A DNA stretch of 64,000 bases from JACDER01 sp963717765. GTDB taxonomy: Bacteria; Actinomycetota; Thermoleophilia; Gaiellales; Gaiellaceae. The stretch spans positions 248,001 through 312,000 of the forward strand of contig CAVQWX010000007.1 of the NCBI GenBank assembly GCA_963717765.1. The letters are read 5' to 3'. Positions within the stretch are counted from its first letter, which is position 1. Each line of letters begins with the position of its first letter. A program made the position numbers and the translations under genes. Positions 56,830-64,000 of this stretch are shown here, in pieces. The notes below the pieces were generated by a model that made no database searches, had not been told where the DNA came from, and was given only the letters and a program-made list of their open reading frames with translations.

Positions 56830-57872
56830 TGGACGTCGCCCTGAAGATCTGGCGGTTCGACAGCAAGAGCGGCGACCGCGCGCTGAAGGAATACGAGGTC
56901 GACGCTCCCGAGTGGGCCTGCCTGCTCGACGTGCTCGACATCATCAAGGATCAGGTCGACGGCACCCTCGCCTACCGCAAGAGCTGCCGCATGATGATCT
57001 GCGGATCCTGCGGGATGCGCATGGACGGCCGCGCCGTCCTCGCGTGCAAGGAGCGGATGAAGCCGATCGTGGACGCGGGCCACGTCCCCGTCATCTCGGC
57101 CATGGGCAACCTCCCGATCGTCCGCGACCTCGTTGTCGACATGGGCCCCTTCTGGGGGAAGATCCGCGCGATCAAGCCCTATCTCCAGCCTGGCTACGAG
57201 GAGCCGCCGGAGCGCGAGTGGACGTTCTCGCAGGAGGAGATGAACCCGATCCACAAGGAATCGCTCTGCATCATGTGCGGCTGCTGCGTGTCGGAGTGCA
57301 ACTCGATGGAGTCCGATCCCGAGTTCCTCGGCCCGGCCGCGCTCGCGAAGGGCTTCCGGTTCGTGGGCGACCCGCGCGACAAGGCGGACGTCGAGAGGCT
57401 GAACGAGTACAACTCCGAGCACGGCATCTGGGATTGCACGCGCTGCTACTTCTGCAATGAGCGCTGCCCCAAGGGCGTCGACCCGCGCGACGCGATCGCC
57501 AAGCTCGGTGCCGAGTCGATCCGCGAGGGGATCGACCACGACGAGGGCGCGAAGCACGCCAAGTGGTTCGTCACCTCGGCCAAGACGACGGGGTGGCTCC
57601 GCGAGGAGGAGCTGATCCCGAAGACCGTCGGGTACGTCGATGCGCTCAAGCAGGCCGGGTTCGCGGCCGGCCTCGCCAAGCATGGCAAGGTTCGCCCGAT
57701 CCCGTTCCCGCATGTGGCCGCGGACGTGAAGGAGGCGCGCGCGTTGTACAACCTGGTCAAGGAGCAGGGCAAGGACGGAGCCGCGGGCATCGTCCAGGGC
57801 GAGAAGGCGCTGGAGCGGATCGAGTTCATCGAGGAAGAGGCCGCGCGGGAGCAGGAGGAAGCCGAAGAATGA
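56829..57872 (+). CDS. sdhB: Succinate dehydrogenase iron-sulfur subunit with C-terminal extension
   Basis: 347 aa, about 100 longer than usual. SCRMMICGSCGMRMDGRAVLAC binds the [2Fe-2S] cluster, CIMCGCCVSEC the [4Fe-4S] cluster and CTRCYFCNERCPKG the third cluster; the latter has C-x2-C-x2-C-x3-C-P rather than the [3Fe-4S] pattern, so a second [4Fe-4S] is possible. The extension (from ~residue 235) is helical and Glu-rich at its end. GTG start overlaps the lipoprotein stop; the stop overlaps the CCG gene (ATGA). Confidence 0.93.
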   Translation: MDVALKIWRFDSKSGDRALKEYEVDAPEWACLLDVLDIIKDQVDGTLAYRKSCRMMICGSCGMRMDGRAVLACKERMKPIVDAGHVPVISAMGNLPIVRDLVVDMGPFWGKIRAIKPYLQPGYEEPPEREWTFSQEEMNPIHKESLCIMCGCCVSECNSMESDPEFLGPAALAKGFRFVGDPRDKADVERLNEYNSEHGIWDCTRCYFCNERCPKGVDPRDAIAKLGAESIREGIDHDEGAKHAKWFVTSAKTTGWLREEELIPKTVGYVDALKQAGFAAGLAKHGKVRPIPFPHVAADVKEARALYNLVKEQGKDGAAGIVQGEKALERIEFIEEEAAREQEEAEE

Positions 57873-58750
57873 AAGTCGCCTACTACAAAGGCTGCCTCGC
57901 GTCACTGTCGGCGAAGGAGCTCGACAGCTCGACGCAGGCGCTCGCTCCGATGCTGGGCATCGAGCTGGACGAGCTCGAATCGGTCACGTGCTGCGGCGCA
58001 GGCGACATCCACGAGGCCGAGCCGGACTACTACCTCCACCTGAACGCCCGCATCCTCGCCTACGGCGAGGCGACCGGCGCCGAGACGTTGATGACGATCT
58101 GCAACGTGTGCACGCTCAACCTCCGCCAGGCGAACTGGCAGCTCAAGAACGACCCGGCGCTGCTCGAGCGCGTGAACCGGAACCTCGCCGCGGTCGGCGT
58201 CCCGCCCTACAGCGGCAACATCGACGTCCGGCACCTCCTCTGGCTGATCGCCGAAGGAGACGGGTACGAAAGGCTCAAGGAGGTCGCGCACCGCGGCCTC
58301 AAGGGGCTCCGCATCGCGCCCTTCTACGGCTGCCAGATCCTCCGTCCGTCCAAGATCCTCGGGTTCGAGGATCCCGACCGGCCCTGGTCGCTCGAGGCGA
58401 TCATCGAGGCGTGCGGCGGCGATCCCGTCGACTATCCCGCGAAGATCAAGTGCTGCGGATTTCCGATCATCGCGGCGCGCGAGGATGTCGCGCTCGGCGA
58501 GCTGATCCAGCCGATCGAGCAGGCGAAGGACGCGGGCGCCGATGCGATGGTCACGCCGTGCCCGCTCTGCCACCTCTCGCTCGACGCATGGCAGTCGAAG
58601 CTGAAGAAGGCGACCGGACGGACGTTCGACATGCCGATCCTGCACCTTTCGCAGCTGATCGGCGTGGCGGCCGGGCTCGAGGAGTCGGAGCTCAAGTTCA
58701 AGCGGCACATCGTCTCCGTCCAGCCCGTCATTGAGAGATTAGAGGTTTAG
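57869..58750 (+). CDS. CCG-domain (HdrB/SdhE-type) protein, probable SDH membrane-linked subunit
   Basis: 293 aa. Two cysteine-rich CCG domains are visible: VTCCGAGDIHE with TICNVCTLN (first) and KCCGFPIIAAR with TPCPLCHLSL (second), as in heterodisulfide reductase subunit B and in the SdhE/E-type succinate:quinone reductases. No membrane-spanning SdhC/SdhD gene follows, so this protein probably carries electrons to quinone in a type E complex with SdhA and SdhB. ATG 57869 overlaps sdhB by 4 nt. The structured element B begins 10 nt after its stop. Confidence 0.86.
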   Translation: MKVAYYKGCLASLSAKELDSSTQALAPMLGIELDELESVTCCGAGDIHEAEPDYYLHLNARILAYGEATGAETLMTICNVCTLNLRQANWQLKNDPALLERVNRNLAAVGVPPYSGNIDVRHLLWLIAEGDGYERLKEVAHRGLKGLRIAPFYGCQILRPSKILGFEDPDRPWSLEAIIEACGGDPVDYPAKIKCCGFPIIAAREDVALGELIQPIEQAKDAGADAMVTPCPLCHLSLDAWQSKLKKATGRTFDMPILHLSQLIGVAAGLEESELKFKRHIVSVQPVIERLEV

Positions 58751-58759
58751 CGACATCGC

Positions 58760-58906
58760 CTCAGAGTGAGGCCGGTGCCGCTGGGCCGCGCTGGGCGGCA
58801 CGATGCGGCGTCCTCAGTCGCGCCCGTAGCCTACGGCTACGACCGCTCCCTGCGTCCATGCCTCGCACTCGCCCATCGCACCCCATCGGCGAGGCATCAC
58901 TCTGAG
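58760..58906 (+). ncRNA. Structured intergenic element, copy B (homolog of copy A at 34583)
   Basis: Closing stem: 58760-58773 pairs with 58893-58906 at 13 of 14 positions. Middle stem: 58788-58797 with 58870-58879, 9 of 10 pairs, followed by 58804-58807/58864-58867. Apical hairpin: 58825-58831/58835-58841 with a 3-nt loop. The core GATGCGGCGTCCTCAGTCGC and CTCCCTGCGTCC are identical to copy A, while the stems contain compensatory changes (GTATCC/GGATAC in A, GTAGCC/GGCTAC in B; C-G in A replaced by G-C in the middle stem). It begins 10 nt after the CCG-protein stop, like copy A after its gene. Confidence 0.75.
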
Positions 58907-59714
58907 ACGAGGTCTAAGACCTGCTGTAGCCGTCGCGGGGCTGGGCCTCGCGTGGGGCCACTTCGAGGCCGGGTGGGTCCGGCTGCGCGAGACACGTGTC
59001 CCCCTGCCGGGGCTTCCCGAAGAGCTGGAGGGCCTGCGGATCGCGCACCTGTCCGATCTCCACCTCGGATTGCCCTCGCGCGGGGAGAAGGCGGTCGAGC
59101 GGGCGGTCGAGTGGGTCGTCGAGCAGCAGCCTGACCTGACCCTCGTCAGCGGTGACCTGGTGTCGCGGCCGCGTGGCGAGCGCAAGCTGCTGGAGCTGCT
59201 CGATCGGCTTCCCTCGTGCTACGTCGTCCTCGGCAACCACGACCTGGCGGACACGCGCGACCCGTTCGGCCGCCGGTCGCGGACGCTCGAGCTCGGGTCG
59301 GCGACCCTGCTCGCCGACGACTCGCGGACGGTCGAGGTTCGGGGCCGGCGCGTTCAGATCGCCGGCGTCGATCCGAGGTCGTATACGTTCGGGATTGCCC
59401 ATCCCGACGAGCTCGCGGACCCCTCGGCCGACCTCCGCATCTTGCTCTGCCACTTCCCGGGCGTGATCGACACGCTCGAGTCCGGCTCGTTCCACCTCAT
59501 CCTCGCGGGGCACCTGCACGCCGGCCAGATCTGCGTGCCTTTCCCCGGCGGACGGCTCCGCCTCGCCCATATGCACTGGCGCTACATCGAGGGACTGTAC
59601 GAGCGGCCGGCGGGAATGCTCCACCTCTCTCCGGGGCTCGGCACGACCTTCGTCCCGTTCCGCTTCTTCGCGCGTCCTGAGGCGACCGAACTCGTCCTAC
59701 AATCGTCCGAATGA
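58902..59714 (+). CDS. Metallophosphoesterase (YkuE-like), start uncertain
   Basis: About 270 aa if CTG 58902 initiates. RIAHLSDLHLG (D-x-H), LVSGDLVS, VVLGNHDLAD and LILAGHLHAGQI are the calcineurin-type metal-binding motifs in order. Upstream of them the sequence AVAVAGLGLAWGHFEAGWVRLRE is a typical membrane-anchoring N-terminus of YkuE-like enzymes, so the start must precede 58950; yet there is no ATG/GTG/TTG in frame. TTG 59070 would delete the first metal motif. Either CTG is used or one base is missing. Substrates may be phospholipid or nucleotide intermediates. Confidence 0.8.
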   Translation: MRRGLRPAVAVAGLGLAWGHFEAGWVRLRETRVPLPGLPEELEGLRIAHLSDLHLGLPSRGEKAVERAVEWVVEQQPDLTLVSGDLVSRPRGERKLLELLDRLPSCYVVLGNHDLADTRDPFGRRSRTLELGSATLLADDSRTVEVRGRRVQIAGVDPRSYTFGIAHPDELADPSADLRILLCHFPGVIDTLESGSFHLILAGHLHAGQICVPFPGGRLRLAHMHWRYIEGLYERPAGMLHLSPGLGTTFVPFRFFARPEATELVLQSSE

Positions 59715-60328
59715 CGCGCGTCACCGGCCTGACCGGAGCGACCCTGCCGACCGCGCCGACCGTGTGTCACGAGTGCACCTTCTGGCAGGCGGCGAGCGGC
59801 CGCACGATCGACAAGCGCCGCTGGATCGAGAAGACCGAGGACGAGTGGGGGGCCTGGGGCACCGTGTACTGCGACGCCGACGGCCGGCTGCTCGGCTCGA
59901 TGCAGTACGGCCCGGCGGTTTTCTTCCCGCGCGCCTATGAGCTGCCCGGCGGGCCGCCGTCGGACGACGCCGTCCTCGTTACGTGCGCATACCTGATGGA
60001 CGCGTCGAGCCCGTGGGTGATGCAGTCGCTCTTCCTCACCGCGATCGGAGCAGCCAAGGACAACGGCGCGAGTGCGCTCGAGGCCTTCTCGTACCGCTAT
60101 CCGGAAGGTGAATCGTCCTACGAGCGGTTTCGCGTCCATCGCACGGTCTTCCCCCAGGACTTCCTCACGGATTTCGGGTTCCGGCCGGTTCGTCACTCGG
60201 GCCGCGTGGAGCTCTCGCGCCTCGAGCTCGGCGGTCTCCAGCCGGCCGGAGAACCGGCGCGCGAGAAGGTCCTGCGCGTGGTGAAGGAGGCTCTCGCGCC
60301 CGTCCCTCCGATTCCCCAACGCCCCTGA
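59711..60328 (+). CDS. GNAT-like acetyltransferase domain protein
   Basis: 205 aa. TVCHECTFWQAASGRTIDKRRW is a Cys-containing N-terminal motif common in actinobacterial proteins of this kind. DADGRLLGSMQYGPAVFFPRA and LVTCAYLMDASSPWVMQSLFLTAIGAAKDNG correspond to the central beta strands and acetyl-CoA helix of a GNAT fold, but the R-x-x-G-x-G/A loop is degenerate. A TACAAT box ends 7 nt before ATG inside the previous gene. Function unknown. Confidence 0.6.
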   Translation: MTRVTGLTGATLPTAPTVCHECTFWQAASGRTIDKRRWIEKTEDEWGAWGTVYCDADGRLLGSMQYGPAVFFPRAYELPGGPPSDDAVLVTCAYLMDASSPWVMQSLFLTAIGAAKDNGASALEAFSYRYPEGESSYERFRVHRTVFPQDFLTDFGFRPVRHSGRVELSRLELGGLQPAGEPAREKVLRVVKEALAPVPPIPQRP

Positions 60329-60351
60329 TTCGGTCCGGATAGGCTGCGGAG

Positions 60352-61572
60352 GTGACCGAGAACGGCCGCCTCGAGCGGTATGCGGAGCTCGCTGTCCGCT
60401 CGTGGGTGAACATGGCGGAGGGGCAGGAGCTGATGCTCTACGCGACCTCGCTGGAGCATGCTCCGCTCATGCGGGCGCTCGCCCGCGCCGGCTACGCGAA
60501 CGGCGCGAAGTACGTCGAGGCGTACTACGAGGACCCGCACATCCGTCGCGCGATGATCGAGCTCGCGCCCGACGAGACGCTGACCTGGAGCCCTCCCTGG
60601 ATGATCAAGCGCGCGGAGGACCGGGCGGCGAACAAGGCTGCGCTCATCGCGATCACGGGCGACCCCGAGCCCGAGCTGCTCGGCGACCTGGACGGCGCGC
60701 GCGTCGGGCGCGCGCGTCCGATCGAGCTCATCAAGCGCATCGGCGAGCTCACGTCCGACCAGCCCAACAACTGGTGCGTCATCTCGTACCCGAATGCCGG
60801 CTGGGCGGAGACGGTGTTCGGCGAGCCCGACGTGGAGCGCCTGTGGGAGGCGATGGGCCACGCCGTCCGCCTCGACGAGCCGGATCCGATCGCGGCCTGG
60901 GACGAGCATGTCCAGAAGCTCCAGGGACGCGCGGACGCGCTCAACCGGAACAGTTTCGACGCCGTGCGCTTTCGAGGGCCGGGCACAGACCTCACCATCG
61001 GCCTGCTCCCCGAGTCGAACTGGGGGGGCGGCGGCGATGAGACGAACTGGGGACAGCGCTACATCGCGAATGTCCCTACCGAGGAGGTCTACACCACCCC
61101 GGACTGGCGCCGGACCGAGGGCACGGTGCGCTCGACCCGCCCGCTGTCGCTCAACGGGGCCATGATCCGCGACCTCGAGGTTCGCTTCGAAGGCGGCCGT
61201 GCCGTCGAGGTGAACGCCTCGAGCGGTGCGGACGTCGTCCGCGGCGAGATGTCCTCGGACGAGGGCGCCGCCTGCCTCGGCGAGGTCGCGCTCGTCACCG
61301 GCGACTCGCGCGTGGCCGACACCGGCATCACCTTCTTCGACACGCTTTTCGACGAGAACGTGACGTGCCACATCGCGTACGGCTTCGCGTACCCGGAGCG
61401 CATCGACGGCGGGAAGGACATCCCCCCGGACGACCGCCGGGCGCGCGGCTTCAACTACTCCGTCGTGCACACCGACTTCATGATCGGCGGCCCCGAAGTG
61501 GACGTGGTCGGACTCACCGCCGAGGGCCAGGAGGTTCCGATCATCCAGGAGGATCAATGGCAGTTGACGTAG
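60352..61572 (+). CDS. Aminopeptidase, M29 (thermophilic aminopeptidase) family, copy 1
   Basis: 406 aa. RLERYAELAVRSWVNMAEGQEL is the family N-terminus. Metal ligands: PTEEVYTTPDWRRTEGTV (Glu), ACLGEVALV (Glu), VTCHIAYG (His), YSVVHTDFMIGG (His/Asp). M29 enzymes remove N-terminal residues from peptides as dimers. GTG 60352 follows TAGGCT by 6 nt, suggesting leaderless transcription. A paralogue follows immediately, overlapping by 16 nt. Confidence 0.93.
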   Translation: MTENGRLERYAELAVRSWVNMAEGQELMLYATSLEHAPLMRALARAGYANGAKYVEAYYEDPHIRRAMIELAPDETLTWSPPWMIKRAEDRAANKAALIAITGDPEPELLGDLDGARVGRARPIELIKRIGELTSDQPNNWCVISYPNAGWAETVFGEPDVERLWEAMGHAVRLDEPDPIAAWDEHVQKLQGRADALNRNSFDAVRFRGPGTDLTIGLLPESNWGGGGDETNWGQRYIANVPTEEVYTTPDWRRTEGTVRSTRPLSLNGAMIRDLEVRFEGGRAVEVNASSGADVVRGEMSSDEGAACLGEVALVTGDSRVADTGITFFDTLFDENVTCHIAYGFAYPERIDGGKDIPPDDRRARGFNYSVVHTDFMIGGPEVDVVGLTAEGQEVPIIQEDQWQLT

Positions 61573-62786
61573 ACAAGAAGACACGGATGGAGCGCTACGC
61601 CGAGCTCGCCGTGCGTGTGGGCGCGAACGTGGAGGAGGGACAGCTCGTCATTGTCGTCGGGCTCGTGGAGCACGCGCCGCTCGTGCGTGCCGTCACTCGA
61701 GCCGCATACGAGGCGGGCGCCCGTTACGTTGACGCGACCTACCGCGACCAGCACGTGCGCAAGGCCATGATCGAGCTCGCTCCCGACGAGACGCTGACGT
61801 GGACACCGCCGTGGCTCCTGGCGAAGGAGAACTACATGGCCGAGGAGCACGCGGCCTACGTCGCGATCACCGGTGACCCCGAGCCCGACCTGATGGGCGA
61901 CCTCGACCAGTCGCGTGTCGGCCGCGCCCGGCCCATCGAGCTTTCCAAGGCGTCCATCCAGCACACCGTCCAGCGGCTGAACAACTGGACGATCGTCTCC
62001 TCCCCCAACGAAGGGTGGGCCGAAAAGGTCTTCGGCGAGCCGGACGTCGAGCGCCTCTGGGAGGCCGTCGCCTACACCGTGCGGCTCGACGAAGAGGATC
62101 CCGTCGCGGCCTGGGAGGCGCACCGGGAGCATCTGGACGACCGGGCGGCGCGGCTCAACAACCGCGATTTCGATGCCCTCCGCTTCAGCGGCCCCGGCAC
62201 CGATCTCACCGTCGGGCTGCTTCCGTTCTCCCGCTTCCGCTCCGGGACGATCACTACGTCCTGGGGAAGGCAGCATTTCCCGAACATGCCGACGGAGGAG
62301 GTCTTCACGACCCCCGACTGCCGGCGGACGGAGGGCACCGTCCGCTCGACCCGTCCGCTACCGCTCCAGGGCGTCGTCGTCGAGGACCTCGAGCTGACCT
62401 TCGAGAACGGCAAGGCCGTCGAGGTCCGCGCGTCCGCGGGGGCCGATGCCGTCCGCGCGCAGCTCGAGCTCGACGAGGGCGCACCGTTCCTCGGCGAGGT
62501 CGCTCTGGTGGACAGGGTCTCGCGCGTGGGTCAGACAGGGCTCGTCTTCCACGACGTCCTCTTCGACGAGAATGCCACGTGCCACATCGCCTACGGGGCG
62601 GGGCTCGACTTCGCGCTCGAGGGCGATCAGCCGCAGGATCCGGAGGAGCGGCGCGCCAAGGGGATCAGCCATTCTCTCGTGCACACCGACTTCATGATCG
62701 GCGGCCCGGAGGTCGACGTCACGGGGCTGACGTCAGACGGCGCGGAGGTGCCGGTAATCCGCGACGACACGTTCGTCCTCGCCTAA
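61557..62786 (+). CDS. Aminopeptidase, M29 family, copy 2
   Basis: 409 aa from ATG 61557, with AGGAGG 5 nt upstream inside the first copy. It is clearly paralogous: RMERYAELAVRVGANVEEGQL, PTEEVFTTPDCRRTEGTV, PFLGEVALV, ATCHIAYG and HSLVHTDFMIGG keep all metal ligands. One difference is Cys for Trp after T-T-P-D. A tandem pair suggests division of labour in substrate range; both copies look active. Confidence 0.92.
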   Translation: MAVDVDKKTRMERYAELAVRVGANVEEGQLVIVVGLVEHAPLVRAVTRAAYEAGARYVDATYRDQHVRKAMIELAPDETLTWTPPWLLAKENYMAEEHAAYVAITGDPEPDLMGDLDQSRVGRARPIELSKASIQHTVQRLNNWTIVSSPNEGWAEKVFGEPDVERLWEAVAYTVRLDEEDPVAAWEAHREHLDDRAARLNNRDFDALRFSGPGTDLTVGLLPFSRFRSGTITTSWGRQHFPNMPTEEVFTTPDCRRTEGTVRSTRPLPLQGVVVEDLELTFENGKAVEVRASAGADAVRAQLELDEGAPFLGEVALVDRVSRVGQTGLVFHDVLFDENATCHIAYGAGLDFALEGDQPQDPEERRAKGISHSLVHTDFMIGGPEVDVTGLTSDGAEVPVIRDDTFVLA

Positions 62787-62799
62787 AACGGCACTGGCC

Positions 62800-62837
62800 G
62801 GCGACCTACGGCCGGCGGAGCCGGCCTCCGGGTCGCC
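62800..62837. terminator. Double hairpin between convergent M29 and asd genes
   Basis: GGCGACC (62800-62806) pairs with GGTCGCC (62831-62837), enclosing GGCCGGC-GGA-GCCGGCC (62810-62826). The two perfect 7-bp helices form an extended stem in the 98-nt gap between convergent genes, fitting a bidirectional terminator, although no T tract is present. Confidence 0.5.
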
Positions 62838-62884
62838 TGACGCCGCTGGACTGCAGGATGCCGCGCCGGCGGCGCTTGTCCGTA

Positions 62885-63862
62885 CTAGTTGTACTGTCCT
62901 GCGCGCCGCCGGCTTGCCTCCTTTGCCAGCGGCGTCCCAGAGCCGTTTAGGAGCAGCTCAGCGATCTGAATCGCGTTCAGCGCCGCGCCCTTGCGGAGGT
63001 TGTCGCATGCGGTGAAGAGGACGAGGCCGTTTCCGAGCGTCGGGTCGCGGCGGACGCGGCCGACGAGCACGTCATCGTCTCCGACCGCGTCGCGCGGGGC
63101 CGACGCAGCCTCGGCCAGGCGAACGCCGGGCGCACCGGCGAGCACGTCCCGAGCGTCCTCGGCCGAGAGCGGCTTCTCCGTCTCGAGCCAGATCGCCTGG
63201 CAGTGGCCGACCAGCACGGGGACGCGCACGCAGTTGGCCATGAACGGCAGGTCGGACAGCTCCATGATCTTGCGCGTCTCGTCGCGCAGCTTGACCTCCT
63301 CCTCGAACTCCTCGCCCTCGAGCGGCCAGTCCATCGTCACGCTCAGATCCGCAGGCGCAGACTCGAGCAGCCGCTTCATCGAGGCGTCGCCCGCCCCCGA
63401 CGCGGACTGGTAGGTCGCCAGCCGGACGCTTCGCAGCCCGGCCGCCCGGCGCAGCGGCTCGAGCACGCAGACGAGCTGGATGGTTGAGCAGTTCGGGTTG
63501 GCGATGATGCCGTCGTGCTCGCCGGTGCGCGTTCCGTTCACCTCCGGGACGACGAGCGGGATGCCCTGCGTCAGCCGGAACGCGGAGGACTTGTCCACGC
63601 ACACGGCTCCGTTCTCGACGGCGACCGGCACCAGCTCGGCGCTCGCCGCCGTCCCGACGGAGAACAAGAGCAGATCGAGCCCGGTCAGAGTCTCCGGCGA
63701 GGCGAGCTCGACCTCGAGCTCCCCGCCGCCGAATGGGACGCGCGTGCCCGCGGAGCGTTCGGAGGCGAAGGCGCGGACGTCGTCGTAGCCGCGCTCGGCG
63801 AGCAGCTCGAGCTCGACGGTGCCGACGGCGCCGGTGGCGCCGACTACGCCCAGGCTAGGCAT
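62885..63862 (-). CDS. asd: Aspartate-semialdehyde dehydrogenase
   Basis: 325 aa. LGVVGATGAVGTVELELL binds NADP, SAGTRVPFGGGELEV and DLLLFSVGTAASAELVP follow, NPNCSTIQLV carries the catalytic Cys, YQSASGAG a substrate loop, and VPVLVGHCQAIWLE the catalytic His. It makes aspartate semialdehyde for lysine, threonine and methionine synthesis. ATG 63862 overlaps the end of lysC by 8 nt, the classical lysC-asd operon. Confidence 0.96.
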   Translation of the reverse strand: MPSLGVVGATGAVGTVELELLAERGYDDVRAFASERSAGTRVPFGGGELEVELASPETLTGLDLLLFSVGTAASAELVPVAVENGAVCVDKSSAFRLTQGIPLVVPEVNGTRTGEHDGIIANPNCSTIQLVCVLEPLRRAAGLRSVRLATYQSASGAGDASMKRLLESAPADLSVTMDWPLEGEEFEEEVKLRDETRKIMELSDLPFMANCVRVPVLVGHCQAIWLETEKPLSAEDARDVLAGAPGVRLAEAASAPRDAVGDDDVLVGRVRRDPTLGNGLVLFTACDNLRKGAALNAIQIAELLLNGSGTPLAKEASRRRAGQYN

Positions 63863-64000
63863 GCTCGCGTTCGAGGCTCGCCCCTGTCAGGTCGAACGCC
63901 TCGTGCAGCGCCTTGACGGCGCGCTCCACGTCCCCTCGCGGGACGTAGAAGGCGATCTTGATCGGCGAGGTCGAGACGAAGTGCGATTCGACTCCGATGT
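63855..64000 (-). CDS. lysC: Aspartate kinase, C-terminal end (cut by window edge)
   Basis: The last 48 codons, ending at TAG 63855. The sequence IGVESHFVSTSPIKIAFYV and RGDVERAVKALHEAFDL is the end of the second ACT domain, which binds the feedback inhibitors lysine and threonine. Overlap with asd supports the assignment. The catalytic domain lies outside the window. Confidence 0.88.
   Translation of the reverse strand, partial: IGVESHFVSTSPIKIAFYVPRGDVERAVKALHEAFDLTGASLEREHA

Noticed and set aside
58760..58906. Interpretation of element B as a MITE because of its terminal inverted repeats
   Set aside because: Copy A has unrelated but still self-complementary ends, and no target-site duplication is visible; structure, not end sequence, is conserved.
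1..64000. CRISPR arrays, insertion sequences or prophage genes
   Set aside because: No regularly spaced repeats, transposase, integrase-with-att or structural phage gene was seen; the two tyrosine recombinases fit Xer proteins.

Overview
This window comes from a high-GC bacterial chromosome, most likely an actinobacterium of the Thermoleophilia (Gaiella/Solirubrobacter-like) type. That placement is an inference from gene content: a disA-carD-isp-cysS-rlmB-sigH housekeeping cluster, an acyl-CoA carboxylase of actinobacterial design (BC-BCCP fusion, a separate PccB-like carboxyltransferase and a possible small epsilon-like subunit), a hydrolase-adenylate cyclase fusion, frequent GTG/TTG starts, and many genes that appear to be transcribed without a leader. 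There is no phage, plasmid, IS element or CRISPR array.

Layout. 1-8.9 kb: disA (3' end), carD, ispD, a PHP phosphatase, ispF, then an inserted minus-strand mutY-GNAT pair, a compact GluRS-like gene, cysS, rlmB, a NYN RNase and sigH. Apart from the insertion this follows the order known from Bacillus. 8.9-22.6 kb: a PD-(D/E)XK nuclease-like gene beside tRNA-Thr(UGU), a dipeptidase/PLP-lyase/MFS operon, pccB, several small enzymes, a cyclase fusion, pgsA, and the biotin carboxylase operon. 22.6-28.2 kb: a JmjC/cupin gene preceded by a previously uncalled 55-residue Asp-rich peptide, a VapBC pair, a drug-type ABC exporter and two secreted proteins. 28.2-36.4 kb: sucC-methyltransferase-sucD, then an XRE / nucleotidyltransferase / GHKL-ATPase / HAD block, a heavily frameshifted aminotransferase and two small proteins. 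36.4-42.4 kb: a PDZ-Lon protease and an aldehyde dehydrogenase / nucleotide-sugar / glycosyltransferase cluster. 42.1-47.7 kb: SDR, queF, methyltransferase, mdh and icd on the minus strand, divergent from citrate synthase. 47.7-52.4 kb: two Xer recombinases flanking an ArsR-SRPBCC pair, and an S9 peptidase. 52.5-58.8 kb: pckA, then an sdhA / lipoprotein / sdhB / CCG-protein operon. 58.8-64 kb: metallophosphoesterase, GNAT-like protein, tandem M29 peptidases, and asd-lysC.

Central carbon metabolism dominates: sucCD, mdh, icd, citrate synthase, pckA and sdhAB lie within 30 kb, giving most of a TCA cycle plus its gluconeogenic exit.

The most interesting signals are non-coding. Two intergenic copies of one ~140-nt element (34583-34719 and 58760-58906) share a conserved core, while their stems differ in sequence but keep pairing. 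A separate 147-nt highly foldable leader sits directly before the sdhA ribosome-binding site. About 17 genes carry a TANNNT box 6-9 nt before the start codon, which points to leaderless transcription. Several genes (aminotransferase, JmjC, S9 peptidase, probably the aldehyde dehydrogenase N-terminus) contain frame changes that look like either sequencing indels or decay.
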